Assembly (NCBI RefSeq): GCF_000970455.1
Contig: NZ_LAJG01000021.1
Coordinates: 62,001-126,000, forward strand
Length of the DNA stretch: 64,000 nucleotides
Origin: Devosia soli
Lineage (GTDB): Bacteria; Pseudomonadota; Alphaproteobacteria; Rhizobiales; Devosiaceae
Direction of reading: 5' to 3'
Under the pieces are notes generated by a model. The model saw nothing but the letters and a program-made list of their open reading frames with translations, had not been told where the DNA came from and ran no database searches. The translations under genes and the position numbers were made by a program. Below are positions 15,872 through 24,299 of the stretch, in pieces. Numbering within the stretch: position 1 is the stretch's first letter; every line of letters starts with the position of its first letter.

Positions 15872-16677
15872 TCCGCCGCAGCCTCTTTTTCATCTTCCTT
15901 TTCGTGCCATTCCTCGTCGTCGTCATCCCCGCCCAGGCGGTGATCAACGCGCTCAGGCTGCCGATCTGGCCGGTACTGCCGCAGCTCTTTCACAAGATGG
16001 GCTGCCTCTTTCTCGGGCTCCGCGTCACCAAGATCGGCGAGCCTGCCACGGGCCGTCCGACGCTGCTCGTGTCCAACCACATTTCCTGGACCGACATCGT
16101 CGCCATTGGTTCGGTGGCGCCGGTGACCTTCGTTGCCAAGCAGGAAGTCGGCAAGTGGCCGTTCGTGGGCATGATGGCGGATCTGCAAAAAACCATCTAT
16201 GTCGATCGCACCCGCCGCTCCGGCACCGGCCGCACCGCCGAGGCCATGGGCAGGCACATGGCGAGCGGCAATGCCGTGGTGCTCTTTGCCGAGGGTCAGT
16301 CCGATATCGGCACCCATGTCCTGCCGTTCCGCTCGGCGCTGGTGGGGGCGGCACAGCATGCGATGGAAGCGGCCGGCGCGACCGAAGTGAACATCCAGCC
16401 CCTCACCATCGCCTATACCAAACTCCAGGGCCTGCCCGTCAGCCGCAACGAACGCTCGCTGATCGCCTGGATCAAGTCCAAGTCGGTCAAGCAGAACATC
16501 CGGGGGATTCTCTCTGGTCCCATCAAGGACGTCACCGTCGCCTTCGGCACACCCCAGGTCCTCGCCCATGGCGCCGATCGCAAGGCCATCACCAAGGCGG
16601 CCGAAAACGAAGTGCGCCAGATGCTCGTCGCGCTCAATCGCGGCCTGCCGCTGCCGAAGACATTTGTAAAACTTTAA
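15868..16677 (+). CDS. plsC: 1-acyl-sn-glycerol-3-phosphate acyltransferase
   Basis: A 269-aa membrane-bound acyltransferase of phospholipid synthesis (lysophosphatidate to phosphatidate). An N-terminal hydrophobic helix (SLFFIFLFVPFLVVVIPA) precedes motif I NHISWTD (H-x4-D catalytic pair) and motif III FAEGQSD, a variant of the usual EGT. Translationally coupled to fur by a four-base overlap. The C-terminal 60 residues are basic and variable. Confidence 0.88.
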   Translation: MIRRSLFFIFLFVPFLVVVIPAQAVINALRLPIWPVLPQLFHKMGCLFLGLRVTKIGEPATGRPTLLVSNHISWTDIVAIGSVAPVTFVAKQEVGKWPFVGMMADLQKTIYVDRTRRSGTGRTAEAMGRHMASGNAVVLFAEGQSDIGTHVLPFRSALVGAAQHAMEAAGATEVNIQPLTIAYTKLQGLPVSRNERSLIAWIKSKSVKQNIRGILSGPIKDVTVAFGTPQVLAHGADRKAITKAAENEVRQMLVALNRGLPLPKTFVKL

Positions 16678-16756
16678 CCATTAAGCCTAATCGGGGTTCT
16701 CGCTTCGAGCTTAACCCTTCATTAGCTATGTTGCCTCCCAAGCAAAGGAGGCCGTC

Positions 16757-17017
16757 ATGAGCTGGGAAATCGTCGCAATCTCCGTGATCGCCGCCATGAC
16801 GGTGATCTGGTTCATCTGGTCCGATCGCCGCGCCCGCGCCAGTGATCTCAACCACCGCGCCCGGCATTTTGCCACCGCCCCCGCCTATCGCCATCGCAGC
16901 CCCGGCGCCAACGCTCCGGCGCCCCAGGCCTATGTGCCGATGGGGCTGTCCCCATCGGATCGCATGTTTCTCGAGGCCCTGGCGCAAAACGCCAAGACCA
17001 AGACCGACGCCTCCTAG
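16757..17017 (+). CDS. Small single-pass membrane protein, unknown
   Basis: An 86-aa hypothetical protein. Residues 3-22 (WEIVAISVIAAMTVIWFIW) form one membrane helix, followed by an arginine-rich stop-transfer stretch and a Pro/Ala-rich cytoplasmic tail ending in SPSDRMFLEALAQNAKTKTD, the part most likely to be a binding site. It has aaaggagg before the ATG, so translation is credible. It follows plsC after 79 bases. It converges with the next gene and their stop codons overlap. I do not recognise the family. Confidence 0.6.
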   Translation: MSWEIVAISVIAAMTVIWFIWSDRRARASDLNHRARHFATAPAYRHRSPGANAPAPQAYVPMGLSPSDRMFLEALAQNAKTKTDAS

Positions 17018-17271
17018 GGCACGGTGGGATCGAGCTGGGCGCGCACCCGCCCGACGATCTTTGCTGCTTTCAGCATCAGCGCCAGGTCGATATCGGCATC
17101 GTCCATGCCCGCTTCCCGTTCGATCCAGGCGGGGATCAGCAATTCGTGCCGCTGCTCGCGCCCATCGATGGTTTCGGTCAGCACCGCCTTGACCTTGCCG
17201 GTCACACGATTTTCAAGGTGCGGGTGATCCTGGCGTTCGGCCAGGGCGATATCGATCAGTTCAAGACTCAT
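17014..17271 (-). CDS. Small conserved-looking hypothetical protein
   Basis: An 85-aa acidic protein (MSLELIDIALAERQDHPHLE...). It has a plausible start at 17271 with ggag before it. No signal peptide or membrane helix; the sequence looks like a mixed alpha/beta domain. It converges with the small membrane-protein gene, and the palindrome CTAG at 17014-17017 supplies part of both stop codons. Function unknown. Confidence 0.55.
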   Translation of the reverse strand: MSLELIDIALAERQDHPHLENRVTGKVKAVLTETIDGREQRHELLIPAWIEREAGMDDADIDLALMLKAAKIVGRVRAQLDPTVP

Positions 17272-17395
17272 ATTCTGGCTCCGGGGAGCCCCCGGGCGCC
17301 AGACTGCCCCCGGGTGGTTCACGATGGGTTAATGCCGCTCGCGCTCCATGGTTTCTCCACAGACGCGGATGGAAAATCCCTGTTGCGCAAATGCG

Positions 17396-18703
17396 TCAGA
17401 CGCGCACCGCGTGCTCGACCCGCCCGGCATTGCCAAAGACGCGGATATAGCGCTCGATCTCGGCTTTTTCCCCCGTCGCCTTGGCTGGATTATCCGAAAG
17501 CTTGACGGCCGGACGGCCATTGGCGGTCGAGACCTTGGCGACGATCGAAATCGGATCGAGCCCGGGATTGGGCGCCGGCGCGCAGCCTTCGAAGTCGTTG
17601 GTGAGGTTGGTGCCCCAACCAAAGCTCATGCGCACCCGGCCGTCGAAATGGAGATAGGCCTCTTCGATCATGTCGACGTCGAGCCCGTCGGAAAAGATCA
17701 GGAGCTTGTCCTTGGGATCGCGCCCGCGGTCCTGCCAGAATTTTATGATGCGTTCGCCGCCCTCGATGGCGGGCGCCGAATCGGGGCGGAACCCGGTCCA
17801 GTCGGCGACCCAGTCCGGCGCATCGCGCAGGAACGCGTCGGTGCCGAAAGCGTCGGGCAAAACGATCAGGAGGTTGCCCCCATAATAGCTCTTCCAATCC
17901 TGGAGCACGCGGAAGGGCGCTTCGCGCAGTTCCTCGTCCGAACGGGCCAGCGCTGCCAGCACCATGGGCAATTCATGCGCATTGGTGCCGAGCGCCTCGA
18001 GGTCGGTATCCATGGCGAGCTTGACGTTGGAGGTGCCGGTAAAATTCTCCCCGATCCCTTCCTTGAGCGCCTCGACGCACCAGCGCTGCCAAAGGAACGA
18101 GTGCCGCCGCCTTGTGCCGAAATCGGAAATCTTGAGGTCCGGCAGCTTTTGCAGCCGCTCGACCTTTTCCCACATCTTGGCCTTGGCCCGCGCATAGAGC
18201 ACGTCGAGCGTAAAGGGCGGATAGTTCTTCATCGCGGCGCGCGAGCGCAATTCGTTGATGATCGCCAGCGCCGGAATTTCCCACATGGAGGTTTCGACCC
18301 AGAGCCCGGGAAATTCGAGGACGAACTGCCCGTCGCGCTTTTCGAGCCGGTATTCGGGCAGCTGGAAATTTTCGAGCCAGCGCAGGAAGCCGGGCTGGAA
18401 GATCTGCTTGGAGCCATAAAAGGTATTACCGGCGAGCCAGATCATTTCCTTTTTGGAAACGCGCAAGGTGCGGCAGTGGTCGAGCTGGGCGCGCAGTTCC
18501 TCGATGTCGATCTCGTCCGACAGGCGCACCGATTTGGTGCGGTTGATCAGCGAAAACGTCGCGTCGACCTTGGGGTAGAGCCCCCAGATCATCTGCAGCA
18601 TCAGAAGCTTGTAAAAATCGGTGTCGAGGAGACTGCGAATGATCGGATCGAGCTTCCAGGTGTGGTTGTAAACTCGCCGGGCAATATCGGTAAAAGTCGC
18701 CAT
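17396..18703 (-). CDS. pncB: Nicotinate phosphoribosyltransferase
   Basis: A 435-aa enzyme that converts nicotinate and PRPP to nicotinate mononucleotide in NAD salvage. Conserved blocks: [20 protein letters not shown] near the N-terminus, [21 protein letters not shown], and the phosphate-binding region [10 protein letters not shown] / [11 protein letters not shown]. Full length. Start at 18703 is the Met of the family-typical N-terminus, with gtgggg before it. Single gene; a palindromic repeat lies upstream. Confidence 0.93.
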   Translation of the reverse strand: MATFTDIARRVYNHTWKLDPIIRSLLDTDFYKLLMLQMIWGLYPKVDATFSLINRTKSVRLSDEIDIEELRAQLDHCRTLRVSKKEMIWLAGNTFYGSKQIFQPGFLRWLENFQLPEYRLEKRDGQFVLEFPGLWVETSMWEIPALAIINELRSRAAMKNYPPFTLDVLYARAKAKMWEKVERLQKLPDLKISDFGTRRRHSFLWQRWCVEALKEGIGENFTGTSNVKLAMDTDLEALGTNAHELPMVLAALARSDEELREAPFRVLQDWKSYYGGNLLIVLPDAFGTDAFLRDAPDWVADWTGFRPDSAPAIEGGERIIKFWQDRGRDPKDKLLIFSDGLDVDMIEEAYLHFDGRVRMSFGWGTNLTNDFEGCAPAPNPGLDPISIVAKVSTANGRPAVKLSDNPAKATGEKAEIERYIRVFGNAGRVEHAVRV

Positions 18704-18810
18704 TCTGTCCCCACTTCGCGCCGGGTCTTGTAGCGCGCCAAGGGTTTGCTGGAAAGCCGGGGATACGCACGGGCGTCCAGTGCAGCCAATACGGGCCCCC
18801 ACCCTTGCAC

Positions 18811-18895
18811 GGTGTCATCCCCGCGAAAGCGGGGGACCTCCGGTTTTAGGAGACTGCAACAGGGGTTCCCGCTTCCTTGGGAGTGACAGCGGTGA
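18811..18895. repeat. Intergenic palindrome, family C copy 2
   Basis: ggtgtcatccccgcgaaagcggggg opens the element and a related arm, ttgggagtgacagcgg, closes it. The left arm matches the family C copy at 6233-6257 in layout (tgtca, C run, gcgaaagc, G run). It separates the divergent pncB and dmeR genes. Confidence 0.6.
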
Positions 18896-18921
18896 GCGGG
18901 GTCACCTTGTGCCGATCCTCA

Positions 18922-18940
18922 ATATAGGGTACCCCCCTAT
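18922..18940 (+). promoter_or_regulatory. DmeR/RcnR-type operator abutting the dmeR start codon
   Basis: atatagggtacccccctat: a run of six C with AT-rich inverted ends (ATAG/CTAT). RcnR/CsoR-family metal sensors bind such G/C tracts flanked by AT inverted repeats. The site ends three bases before the dmeR ATG, in the position where a ribosome-binding site would lie. Confidence 0.65.
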
Positions 18941-18943
18941 CCT

Positions 18944-19222
18944 ATGTCGCATACTATTACCCAAAAACCAAAACTCCTCGCCCGCATCCGCCGCCTCAAG
19001 GGTCAGATGGATGCGGTCGAGCGCGCGCTCGAAGCCGATGCCGATTGCGCCGATGTGCTCAATCTCGTCGCCTCGGTGCGCGGCGCCATCAACGGCCTGA
19101 CCGTCGAACTGATCGAGGATCACATTCGCCACCACGTCGCCGATCCCGATACCGACACCGACCCCCACCGCGCCGAAGGCGCCGCCGAACTCATCGACGT
19201 TATCCGGACTTATCTCAAATGA
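18944..19222 (+). CDS. dmeR: Nickel/cobalt-sensing repressor, RcnR/CsoR family
   Basis: A 92-aa all-helical metal-sensing repressor of the RcnR/FrmR/CsoR family. The RcnR metal ligands are all present at matching places: His3 (MSHTI), Cys about 35 (ADCADVL), and two His in EDHIRHHV (about 60 and 64). This favours Ni/Co rather than copper. A C/G-tract operator lies directly before the start codon, and there is no Shine-Dalgarno sequence, so the mRNA may be leaderless. The stop overlaps dmeF by four bases. Expected role: represses the efflux pump until Ni2+ or Co2+ binds. Confidence 0.88.
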   Translation: MSHTITQKPKLLARIRRLKGQMDAVERALEADADCADVLNLVASVRGAINGLTVELIEDHIRHHVADPDTDTDPHRAEGAAELIDVIRTYLK

Positions 19223-20184
19223 GCGCCAAGAGCCCTTTTTCGAGCCCGCACGACCACGTCTTTCTCGGACAGGACCATGCGCGCAACGAGCGCCGCACCT
19301 GGTTCGTGATTGCGCTGACCGCAACGATGATGGTCGTCGAGATCGCCGCAGGCTCGCTGTTCGGCTCCATGGCCCTGGTGGCCGATGGCTGGCACATGTC
19401 GACCCATGCCGCCGCCATGCTGATCGCGGCCCTTGCCTATGCCTATGCCCGGCGCAACGCCAGGAACCCGCGCTTTACCTTCGGCACCGGCAAGCTGGGC
19501 GATCTTGCCGCCTTCGCCAGCGCCATCATCCTGGCCCTGATTGCGCTCCTCATCGGCTGGGAAAGCCTTTTGCGTCTCTCCCACCCGGTCAGCATCGATT
19601 TCAGCCAGGCGATCATCGTCGCCGTCATCGGCCTGGGCGTCAACCTGATCAGCGCCTGGCTCCTTCGCGACGATCACCATCATCATGGTCACGGCCATGC
19701 CCATGGTCACGCGCACGATCATCACCATGACCATGAACACGATCACGAGCACCACCCTGGCGCCCGCGACAACAATCTGCGCGCTGCTTATCTCCACGTC
19801 CTAGCCGATGCGCTGACGTCGGTGCTCGCCATCGCGGCACTGCTTCTCGGCAGTCTTTATGGCTGGATCTGGCTCGACCCCGTCATGGGGGTCGTCGGCG
19901 CGCTCGTCATCGCCCGCTGGTCCTGGGGCCTCATCCGCGACAGCGGCCGCGTCCTCCTCGACTATTCAACCGAAGCAACTGCCATTGCCGCCGAAATCCG
20001 CGAAATCATCGAAGCAGGCGGCGACACCATCACCGACCTTCACATCTGGCAACTCGGCCCCGGCCACTATGGCGCCATACTATCCCTTGCCAGCAAGGCC
20101 CCGGAACCCCTCGAAACCTACCGCCACCGCCTCGCCCCCGTCCACGAAATCTCCCACCTCTCGGTCGAAGTCCAGGCGGCTTAG
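19219..20184 (+). CDS. dmeF: Cation diffusion facilitator, Ni/Co efflux (DmeF-like)
   Basis: A 321-aa CDF transporter with six membrane helices. Metal-site residues lie in ADGWHMSTHA (helix 2) and LHVLADALTS (helix 5). Between helices 4 and 5 is a cytoplasmic loop of alternating His/Gly/Asp (about residues 154-180), typical of DmeF-type pumps and likely to collect metal. A long N-terminus carries SSPHDHVFLGQDHARNERRT, also typical of DmeF. ATG overlaps the dmeR stop. It exports cobalt or nickel using the proton gradient; substrate assigned from the regulator and loop. Confidence 0.88.
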   Translation: MSAKSPFSSPHDHVFLGQDHARNERRTWFVIALTATMMVVEIAAGSLFGSMALVADGWHMSTHAAAMLIAALAYAYARRNARNPRFTFGTGKLGDLAAFASAIILALIALLIGWESLLRLSHPVSIDFSQAIIVAVIGLGVNLISAWLLRDDHHHHGHGHAHGHAHDHHHDHEHDHEHHPGARDNNLRAAYLHVLADALTSVLAIAALLLGSLYGWIWLDPVMGVVGALVIARWSWGLIRDSGRVLLDYSTEATAIAAEIREIIEAGGDTITDLHIWQLGPGHYGAILSLASKAPEPLETYRHRLAPVHEISHLSVEVQAA

Positions 20185-20406
20185 CTGACGCTAAGCGCGC
20201 GTCCATTCCCCTCGAACGGCCCCAGAACGCGCGGCTCCACACCTTCCTCCTGATAGGCCAGGATGGGAGGGGGGATTTCGGAGGGGGCCCTGACCAAAAA
20301 CTTCGCTCGCGCGAAGGCTGCTTCGACCTCCGGCGAATCTTGCATCAACGCAGGCGTCGTTAAGGATGCAACAAAGGCCTTTGGGAGGGGGTGATTGCGG
20401 CAAGCG

Positions 20407-21549
20407 CTATGCTCCCAATTGAAACCGCTCGAACCGCCCTAATTCCTCATCCACCATCGCCCGACCCTCGACCCCGGCGTCCTCAATCCACGTCCACTTC
20501 TGCACCAACAGTCTTCCGGCCGCCCGGTCGGTCTTCAAATCCACCGCCGCAACCACGCGATCTCCCATCAGCACCGGAAGCGCAAAGTAGCCAAAAACGC
20601 GCTTGGCTGCCGGCACATAGGCTTCGAACAGATGGTCGTAGCCAAAGAACAGTTTGAGCCGCTTGCGCTGGATGATCAGCGGATCGAAAGGCGAAAGCAC
20701 GTGCACGCGCTCCGAGGACGCCATTGGCGCGTCGAGGACCGCCGGCTCGGCCCAGTGCGCCACCTTTTCCGCGCCATCGAGCAAGACGGGCACCAGTTCC
20801 CGGCGCCTGACCCGCGCGTCGATCAGTTCACGCACGGCCTTCTTTGCTGGCGCATTGAGGTGGCAAATCGAATCAAGGCTGACGAGGCCCTGGCTCTTGA
20901 GCGCCCGATCGAGAAGATAGGCGGTGATCTGCCGGTCGGTCGCGGGCCTCGGGCTGCCGGTCCAGCCGAAATGCCGCTCCATCAGGTCATAGGTCTTGAC
21001 CATGCCATCGCGCGCCGAGATCGCCACGAGCCCCTGATAGAACATCAGCTGCAGTACGCGCTTCGAAGGCTTGCGGCTGGCCCAGGGATGATCTTTTTCC
21101 ACCAGCTCGTCATCATCGATATCGCGGATCGAAAGCGGCCCTTCGGTTTTGAGGCGCCTTTTCATCGCGGCGATTTCGGCCGCCGTCACCGAGCCGAACC
21201 AGGCACCGGGTTTTTCACGGTGGGACCTCATCGCCGGCACGAAAAAGCGCAGATCCTTGACCGGCACATAGCTCAGCGCATGCGTCCAATATTCGAATAT
21301 CGATTTATCCGCGCTTTGAAGATGGGTGAGGTCGCTGCGGCGATAGCCGGGAATGCGGGAAAAAAGAATGTGGTGGTGGCAGCGCTCGATGACATTGATC
21401 GTATCGATCTGCACATAGCCCAAATGCTCTATTGCCGCCGCGGCAGCCGCCGGTCCACTGCCGAATGGCGTTTCGAGGTCGAGCTTTTGCGCCTTGAGCC
21501 AGACCGCCCGCGCCTTATCAAGGGAAATGGTGATGGGTTTTCGTGCCAT
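20407..21549 (-). CDS. Winged-helix protein, YcaQ/AlkX-type DNA crosslink glycosylase
   Basis: A 380-aa HTH_42 protein related to E. coli YcaQ (AlkX) and Streptomyces AlkZ, glycosylases that unhook alkylated bases and interstrand crosslinks. The region GYVQIDTINVIERCHHHILF contains Q-x-D, the motif that marks the AlkX branch. Three winged-helix units are expected; VLSPFDPLIIQRKRLKLFFGYDHLFEAY is a conserved C-terminal block of the family. The chosen start at 21549 gives the usual MARKP-type N-terminus; an upstream start adds 13 poorly conserved residues. No partner gene beside it. Confidence 0.82.
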   Translation of the reverse strand: MARKPITISLDKARAVWLKAQKLDLETPFGSGPAAAAAAIEHLGYVQIDTINVIERCHHHILFSRIPGYRRSDLTHLQSADKSIFEYWTHALSYVPVKDLRFFVPAMRSHREKPGAWFGSVTAAEIAAMKRRLKTEGPLSIRDIDDDELVEKDHPWASRKPSKRVLQLMFYQGLVAISARDGMVKTYDLMERHFGWTGSPRPATDRQITAYLLDRALKSQGLVSLDSICHLNAPAKKAVRELIDARVRRRELVPVLLDGAEKVAHWAEPAVLDAPMASSERVHVLSPFDPLIIQRKRLKLFFGYDHLFEAYVPAAKRVFGYFALPVLMGDRVVAAVDLKTDRAAGRLLVQKWTWIEDAGVEGRAMVDEELGRFERFQLGA

Positions 21550-21620
21550 GATTGTGGTCCCTATGCGCGGCGTGGCGTGCCACGACACTAGCGCCGATCA
21601 AACCCGATTTTGGCAGCAGG

Positions 21621-23417
21621 CTAGCGTGCCGAGCGAAACCAGCCGCCATCGATCCTGCCGCGCGGACCGTGGCGGGTGAGCTTTGCCTTGAGATCCTCAA
21701 GCTCCCTCGCCGTCAGTCCATCGGGCAGCGTTACCGCCACCCAGCCATCAAGATAGTCCTGTGGCGCATAGACATGGCCAAAGCCGATCGGGGCGGTCTG
21801 GGCCAGGGCCATATCGAGCGCCAGCTGCAGAAAGGTGACGACCGGATACCAGTTGAGAAGCGGCGAGACCGAGGGAGCGCGCGTGCCGCTGAGCCAAAGC
21901 GGTTCGCGATAAAGAAGGCTCCAGTCGAAAAAGACGATCGGGTCGGATGGATATTGCAGATAAACGATCCGCACCGGGCCCCAAGGCGCGTCCCCTTCGA
22001 GATCGGCGCCTGAATTGGCGAAGCGCACAGTCGTCTGCTGGCCGATGCGAGGCTTCCAGACGGGCGAATCGGGTTCGCGATTGGCAGTGATGCTGCGCCA
22101 GGCGGCGCTGGCAAAGGGCGGCCCGACCCAGAGCGCACCGTCGAAAGGATCGCTGAGGACATCGTAGAGCGAGGTCGAGGCGGCCGAACTATAGGCGCCG
22201 AGGCTCAGGCCATGAAGGTATAGCCGCGGCCGCCGCTCCGGCGGCATGGCGCGCCAGCGTTCGTAAACGGCATTGAACAAGGCCCTTGCGGTTTCCACCC
22301 CGATATCGGGTTCGGAGACCAGCGATAGCCAGCTCGTCAAATAGGAATATTGCACGGCAACGCTGGCGACATCGCCGCCATGGAGAATTTCGAGCGTATC
22401 GATCGCGGCCGGTTCGGCCCAGCCGGTGCCCACCGGCATGATCAGCGCCAGTATCTTCTTGTCGAAGGCACCGATCCGATCCATTTCCGCAAGCGCCAGC
22501 GCAGCACGGTCTTCAGGGGTTTCAGCGGAGCGGAGACCGACATAGACGCGCAACGGGGTTTGCGCCGGCTTGCCGGTCAGCGCCGCGATATCGTCGGCCG
22601 TCGGGCCGGTTTCGACATAGACGCGCGCATCGATGCCGATCGTGTCCCAGGCGATGAGCGAGGCCGCACTGCCCGAGCGCAATGGGTCATCGGGCTGCGG
22701 ATCGGAAATGCCGACCAGCCGGTCGAAATTACCATAGAACCGATCGGCCCCAAAAAAGAGGCCTCGGGCAATCACGCCATCGCCGATTGTTGCCGTGGCA
22801 AGGCCTACGAGCAGCATGGCCCCCACCAGCGCCACCCGGCGGGGAATGCGCCGCTCGAGCCAATGGGCAAGAACGCGCACCCCGCCGACGATCAATGTGC
22901 CGAGCCCGATAAGAAAGGTTGCCGGCAGCACCGCAACCAGCGCGACGAGCAAGGGCTGGGTCGCTTCGAGCGGGGCCTCCCCCATGCCGTCGCGGATCGA
23001 ATTCTGCCAGCCGGTCCAGAACCAGAGGAAGGCCACGGTCAGGACAAGGCACGCCGCGGCGCACAAGCGGCCCACCCAACGGGCGACGCGCCGATTGGGC
23101 CAGCGCAGTTCGAGAAAATTCCAGAGCCACTCGAGAAAGACCCCGACCCCGTAGCCAGCGGCAAAGGTGCAGCCGGAAAGGATGCCTTGGACGATCACAT
23201 CGCGCGGGATCAGCGAGGGGGTCAGCGAGAGCGCGGCAAAGAGCAGACCGAAGAGCCAACCACCGGCGGAAAGCGCATCGAGCCGCCTCAACGCGAATCG
23301 CCGCACACGGCGGCTGAAATCGGGGAGGGACTGGCTTATCGAGTGGGTCGGCAAGGGGCGTGCCCGGATGAGGTCGCCGTCACTATAGGCCGGGATCGCG
23401 GGGTGACAACCGGGCAA
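21621..23417 (-). CDS. Membrane-anchored alpha/beta-hydrolase family protein
   Basis: A 598-aa protein of the Abhydrolase_9 family. The N-terminal half holds several membrane helices (about residues 50-75, 80-100, 120-140, 155-180 and 195-215). The C-terminal half is an alpha/beta-hydrolase domain with the nucleophile elbow HGLSLGAYSS (Ser about residue 413). The reaction is unknown; a lipid or cell-envelope ester is a fair guess because of the membrane part. The start is uncertain: the first 45 residues look non-conserved. It lies 72 bases from tRNA-Ala on the same strand. Confidence 0.8.
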   Translation of the reverse strand: MPGCHPAIPAYSDGDLIRARPLPTHSISQSLPDFSRRVRRFALRRLDALSAGGWLFGLLFAALSLTPSLIPRDVIVQGILSGCTFAAGYGVGVFLEWLWNFLELRWPNRRVARWVGRLCAAACLVLTVAFLWFWTGWQNSIRDGMGEAPLEATQPLLVALVAVLPATFLIGLGTLIVGGVRVLAHWLERRIPRRVALVGAMLLVGLATATIGDGVIARGLFFGADRFYGNFDRLVGISDPQPDDPLRSGSAASLIAWDTIGIDARVYVETGPTADDIAALTGKPAQTPLRVYVGLRSAETPEDRAALALAEMDRIGAFDKKILALIMPVGTGWAEPAAIDTLEILHGGDVASVAVQYSYLTSWLSLVSEPDIGVETARALFNAVYERWRAMPPERRPRLYLHGLSLGAYSSAASTSLYDVLSDPFDGALWVGPPFASAAWRSITANREPDSPVWKPRIGQQTTVRFANSGADLEGDAPWGPVRIVYLQYPSDPIVFFDWSLLYREPLWLSGTRAPSVSPLLNWYPVVTFLQLALDMALAQTAPIGFGHVYAPQDYLDGWVAVTLPDGLTARELEDLKAKLTRHGPRGRIDGGWFRSAR

Positions 23418-23489
23418 TGCCCGAACCGCAGCGAACAGACGCTCGACAGCGTCTCGATGCTAACGGAATGGTACCGGTTTCGGAAGGAA

Positions 23490-23565
<76 letters not shown>

Positions 23566-23705
23566 ATTTTTTGGGTTCCGGAAGGCGCCTTGGCCGTCCG
23601 AAGCGAGGCGGAACCTAGAGGATGATCCCGGACAACGCAAGTGCCTAAATGACACTTTTTTCATCCGCCGGGGAAAAGCCTCCCCGGCGGAAAAGTTCAA
23701 GAAAA

Positions 23706-24110
23706 TCAGCGGTCTTCGTCGTCGCCGACGTCAAAACCGAGGCCGTCGTCGGCGTCGTCATCTTCTTCTTCGAGGAACACGTCTTCCTCGTCGTCACCCA
23801 GTTCTTCGTCGACCTCGACATCGTCGACATCGGGGATTTCCTCGTCGGCGCCAGCCTCTTCGGCATCGGCGTCTTCAAGGCTCACCAATTCGGGCGCATT
23901 GGCGTCCTCAACCTCTTCTTCTTCCTCGACTTCATCCTCGTCATCGATCTTGCGCGACGTCGAAGCCTTGCCCACGGCAAGGGTGTCGAAGAAGGAGCGC
24001 GGATAGGACTTGCCGGTATAGGGCGAGACGATCGGATCCATGTTGAGATCGTAGAACTTCTTGCCGGTATCGGGGTCGGTACGCTTGGTACCGCGTTCGG
24101 AGTTGGCCAT
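23706..24110 (-). CDS. TIGR02300 family acidic protein
   Basis: A 134-aa protein confined mainly to alphaproteobacteria. The conserved first 40 residues read RGTKRTDPDTGKKFYDLN then SPYTGKSYP, the TIGR02300 signature. The rest is a very acidic low-complexity tail of Glu and Asp, likely disordered. Function unknown. In many relatives it lies beside aroA-cmk-rpsA; here it is divergent from cmk and aroA is absent. Confidence 0.88.
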   Translation of the reverse strand: MANSERGTKRTDPDTGKKFYDLNMDPIVSPYTGKSYPRSFFDTLAVGKASTSRKIDDEDEVEEEEEVEDANAPELVSLEDADAEEAGADEEIPDVDDVEVDEELGDDEEDVFLEEEDDDADDGLGFDVGDDEDR

Positions 24111-24299
24111 TCACGTGCCTCACACGAAGGGAAAATGCTTTGGGCCGGCCGCCGCGGCCTGCGCCAGATAATCGGCCAGTGCGGTAAGGCGCAATGGTCC
24201 CGTCTGTCAAATCCAAAATGCGCCGGGCGCCAAAGGCTGGCCCAGTCCGGCGTGACCGTGTTAAGCCCCGAGAAGAGCCTATGGTGATAGGGTGAAGCA

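Noticed and set aside
16757..17271. The two small convergent genes as a toxin-antitoxin pair
   Set aside because: Toxin-antitoxin genes are normally co-directional and overlapping; these converge, and neither protein resembles a known toxin or antitoxin.
19672..19755. Histidine-codon run in dmeF as a tandem repeat expansion
   Set aside because: The codons vary and the His loop is a normal feature of DmeF-type transporters.
20185..20406. Another family A palindrome in the dmeF gap
   Set aside because: G-rich words such as gggaggggg occur, but there is no paired inverted unit and the match to family A is too loose.
23706..24000. Glu/Asp-rich end of the TIGR02300 gene as a DNA repeat
   Set aside because: It is an acidic low-complexity protein tail typical of the family, not a nucleotide repeat unit.
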